NCBI GenBank assembly: GCA_902778175.1 | Contig: CACYWT010000003.1 | Location: forward strand, 1-64,000 | DNA from: an uncultured Ruminococcus sp. | GTDB lineage: Bacteria; Bacillota; Clostridia; Oscillospirales; Acutalibacteraceae | Length of the DNA: 64,000 bases | Reading direction: 5' to 3' | Part shown: positions 63,007 through 64,000 of the stretch, piece after piece | Layout: each line of letters opens with the position of its first letter | Numbering within the stretch: the first letter of the stretch is position 1 | Position numbers and translations under genes: made by a program | The notes under the pieces: model-generated | What the model was told of the DNA's origin: nothing | Database searches by the model: none | What the model saw: only the letters and a program-made list of their open reading frames with translations

Positions 63007-64000
63007 ATGAAAAAAAAGAAAGGCAGATATCAGAAATCTGATCCGGGGAAAAATAAGGACAGAAAATATACAAGCTATGAAGATGCTCCTCTTCGTGAAT
63101 ATAAAGACGAAGACCCGATCCCCGGAAATATAACAAAAAAATTCTTTAAAGTATTCCTTATACTATTTCTGTCAGTTGCCGCAGTATTGGCGCTGCTTAA
63201 TCTTGACAAGCTCACACCGGACAATATCTCGCATTGGTTCCAGTACGATCTGCTCGGAAAAACCGAAGGCAACGGCTATCCGGTGCGTTTTAACGGCACA
63301 GTGGTAGAAAAGGAAAATTTCTCTGTAATGGACGGAGCTGCTGTTTATTGCAGTGATACGTCCGTAGTCGTACTAAACAGTAATGCCGGAGAATACCAGA
63401 ACTCACAGCACGCATTTGCAAATCCTGTTTTGAAATCGACCTCCGGTTATTCGATAATCTATAATTCAGACGCAAATGGATTCATGATAATCAGTCGTGA
63501 TAAAATGATCCATTCAGCTTCATCTCAGCAAAAAATCTATGAGGCGGATATAGCCCATAATGGCGTATACGCAATACTTAATCACGGAAGCGATTATCTG
63601 GCTGAGCTTTCAGTCTATAAAAATGATAATACCAGGAAATTTGAATATTCCTTTGCGGATTATTATGTAAATAATGTTTCGATCAATAAAGACGGTACAA
63701 GGGCGGCATTAAGCGGAACCTTAGCCAATAACGGCAGTATCATTTCGGTTATTTATATTCTCGATTTCAGTCAGGGAAATTACCTGCAGAAATATGAATT
63801 TGATAATTCCTTTATTTATGATATAGAATATCTTGATAACGGAAATGTTTTTGCCGTCGGCAGTGATATGGCATATTTTATTGACGTAGAGAACAGTCAG
63901 AAAAAAGATATACCATATAATCTTCGTACCCTTTCAAACTATGAGATCAGCCGCAGTCAGGGCTTGATCCTTTCGTTATCGACGGATTCCGGCGGACATG
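63007..64000 (+). CDS. DUF5711-like membrane-anchored protein, cut by the window edge
   Basis: The frame from ATG 63007, after AAGGGAA, is open to the right edge (331 codons visible). The N-terminus is strongly basic (KKKKGRYQKS...), one membrane helix follows (about residues 46-66, FFKVFLILFLSVAAVLALLN), and the rest is an extracytoplasmic region of repeated beta-strand character, rich in Tyr, Asn and Ser. This resembles the DUF5711 family, with WD40-like beta-propeller features. Function unknown. Probably co-transcribed with truA, 34 nt upstream. Confidence 0.7.
   Translation, partial: MKKKKGRYQKSDPGKNKDRKYTSYEDAPLREYKDEDPIPGNITKKFFKVFLILFLSVAAVLALLNLDKLTPDNISHWFQYDLLGKTEGNGYPVRFNGTVVEKENFSVMDGAAVYCSDTSVVVLNSNAGEYQNSQHAFANPVLKSTSGYSIIYNSDANGFMIISRDKMIHSASSQQKIYEADIAHNGVYAILNHGSDYLAELSVYKNDNTRKFEYSFADYYVNNVSINKDGTRAALSGTLANNGSIISVIYILDFSQGNYLQKYEFDNSFIYDIEYLDNGNVFAVGSDMAYFIDVENSQKKDIPYNLRTLSNYEISRSQGLILSLSTDSGGH

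Noticed and set aside
1-64000. CRISPR array, tRNA, rRNA or prophage
   Set aside because: I saw no regularly spaced repeats, cloverleaf sequences, rRNA motifs or phage structural genes in the window. DUF5131 is called phage-like by name but stands alone here.

Overview
The window reads as a stretch of chromosome from an anaerobic, low-to-mid GC Firmicute of the Clostridia, most likely the Ruminococcaceae / Oscillospirales. The reasons are a six-gene Rnf complex, a three-subunit [FeFe]-hydrogenase of the electron-bifurcating type, spore germination receptor genes, a DnaD/DnaC primosome pair, strong AGGAGG ribosome sites with frequent TTG/GTG starts, and a standalone IMP cyclohydrolase in the purine operon. 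The species is inferred from gene content only. I see no rRNA, tRNA, CRISPR array, prophage or intact insertion sequence.

Layout. 1-5.3 kb: rnfCDGEAB operon from its own promoter to a strong terminator. 5.3-11.2 kb, minus strand: a Dabb/zinc-ribbon gene broken by a 74-bp tandem duplication, then ftsE-ftsX-M23 hydrolase (cell wall remodelling) and a CdaR/PucR regulator. 11.7-20.9 kb, plus strand: U32 protease-like gene, a small esterase, a tail-anchored protein, uvrB, a short protein with five GLD repeats, and two subunits of a divergent type IIA topoisomerase. 21-26 kb: secG with a long charged tail, cca, a DnaD-like and a DnaC-like primosome gene, degV. 26-30.1 kb: a MarR regulator whose promoter overlaps a 15-bp inverted repeat, followed by a heterodimeric ABC exporter. 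30.1-34.5 kb: small unknown gene, ArsC/Spx-like protein, YgiQ radical SAM enzyme, NfeD plus an SPFH protein.

34.5-41.6 kb is a seven-gene purine operon, purE-purF-purM-purN-purO-purH(transformylase only)-purD, in which the usual bifunctional PurH is replaced by two separate proteins. It is followed by a single gene whose protein looks like an IS66 transposase that has lost its catalytic residues (41.7-43.3 kb). 43.4-47.7 kb is the hydrogenase operon (NuoE-like, NuoF-like, HydA). With Rnf, this gives a cell that links ferredoxin, NADH and H2 to an ion gradient.

47.9-50.2 kb: SCP2-like protein and glycogen branching enzyme. 50.3-54.6 kb: a spore-related block with DUF4363 and DUF421 genes divergent from gerA and a gerB-gerC fusion. 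54.7-57 kb: a DUF5131-DUF4186 fusion and an SLC13/ArsB-type permease. 57-62.9 kb: ilvD from a consensus promoter, an rRNA-methyltransferase-like protein, the ECF transporter core ecfA1-ecfA2-ecfT, and truA. The last gene (DUF5711-like) runs off the right edge.

The most unusual items are the apparently domesticated IS66-like protein, the frameshifting 74-bp duplication, the GLD-repeat protein placed between uvrB and the topoisomerase genes, the GerB-GerC fusion, and the DUF5131-DUF4186 fusion. Assignments come from reading motifs by eye; no database search was run.
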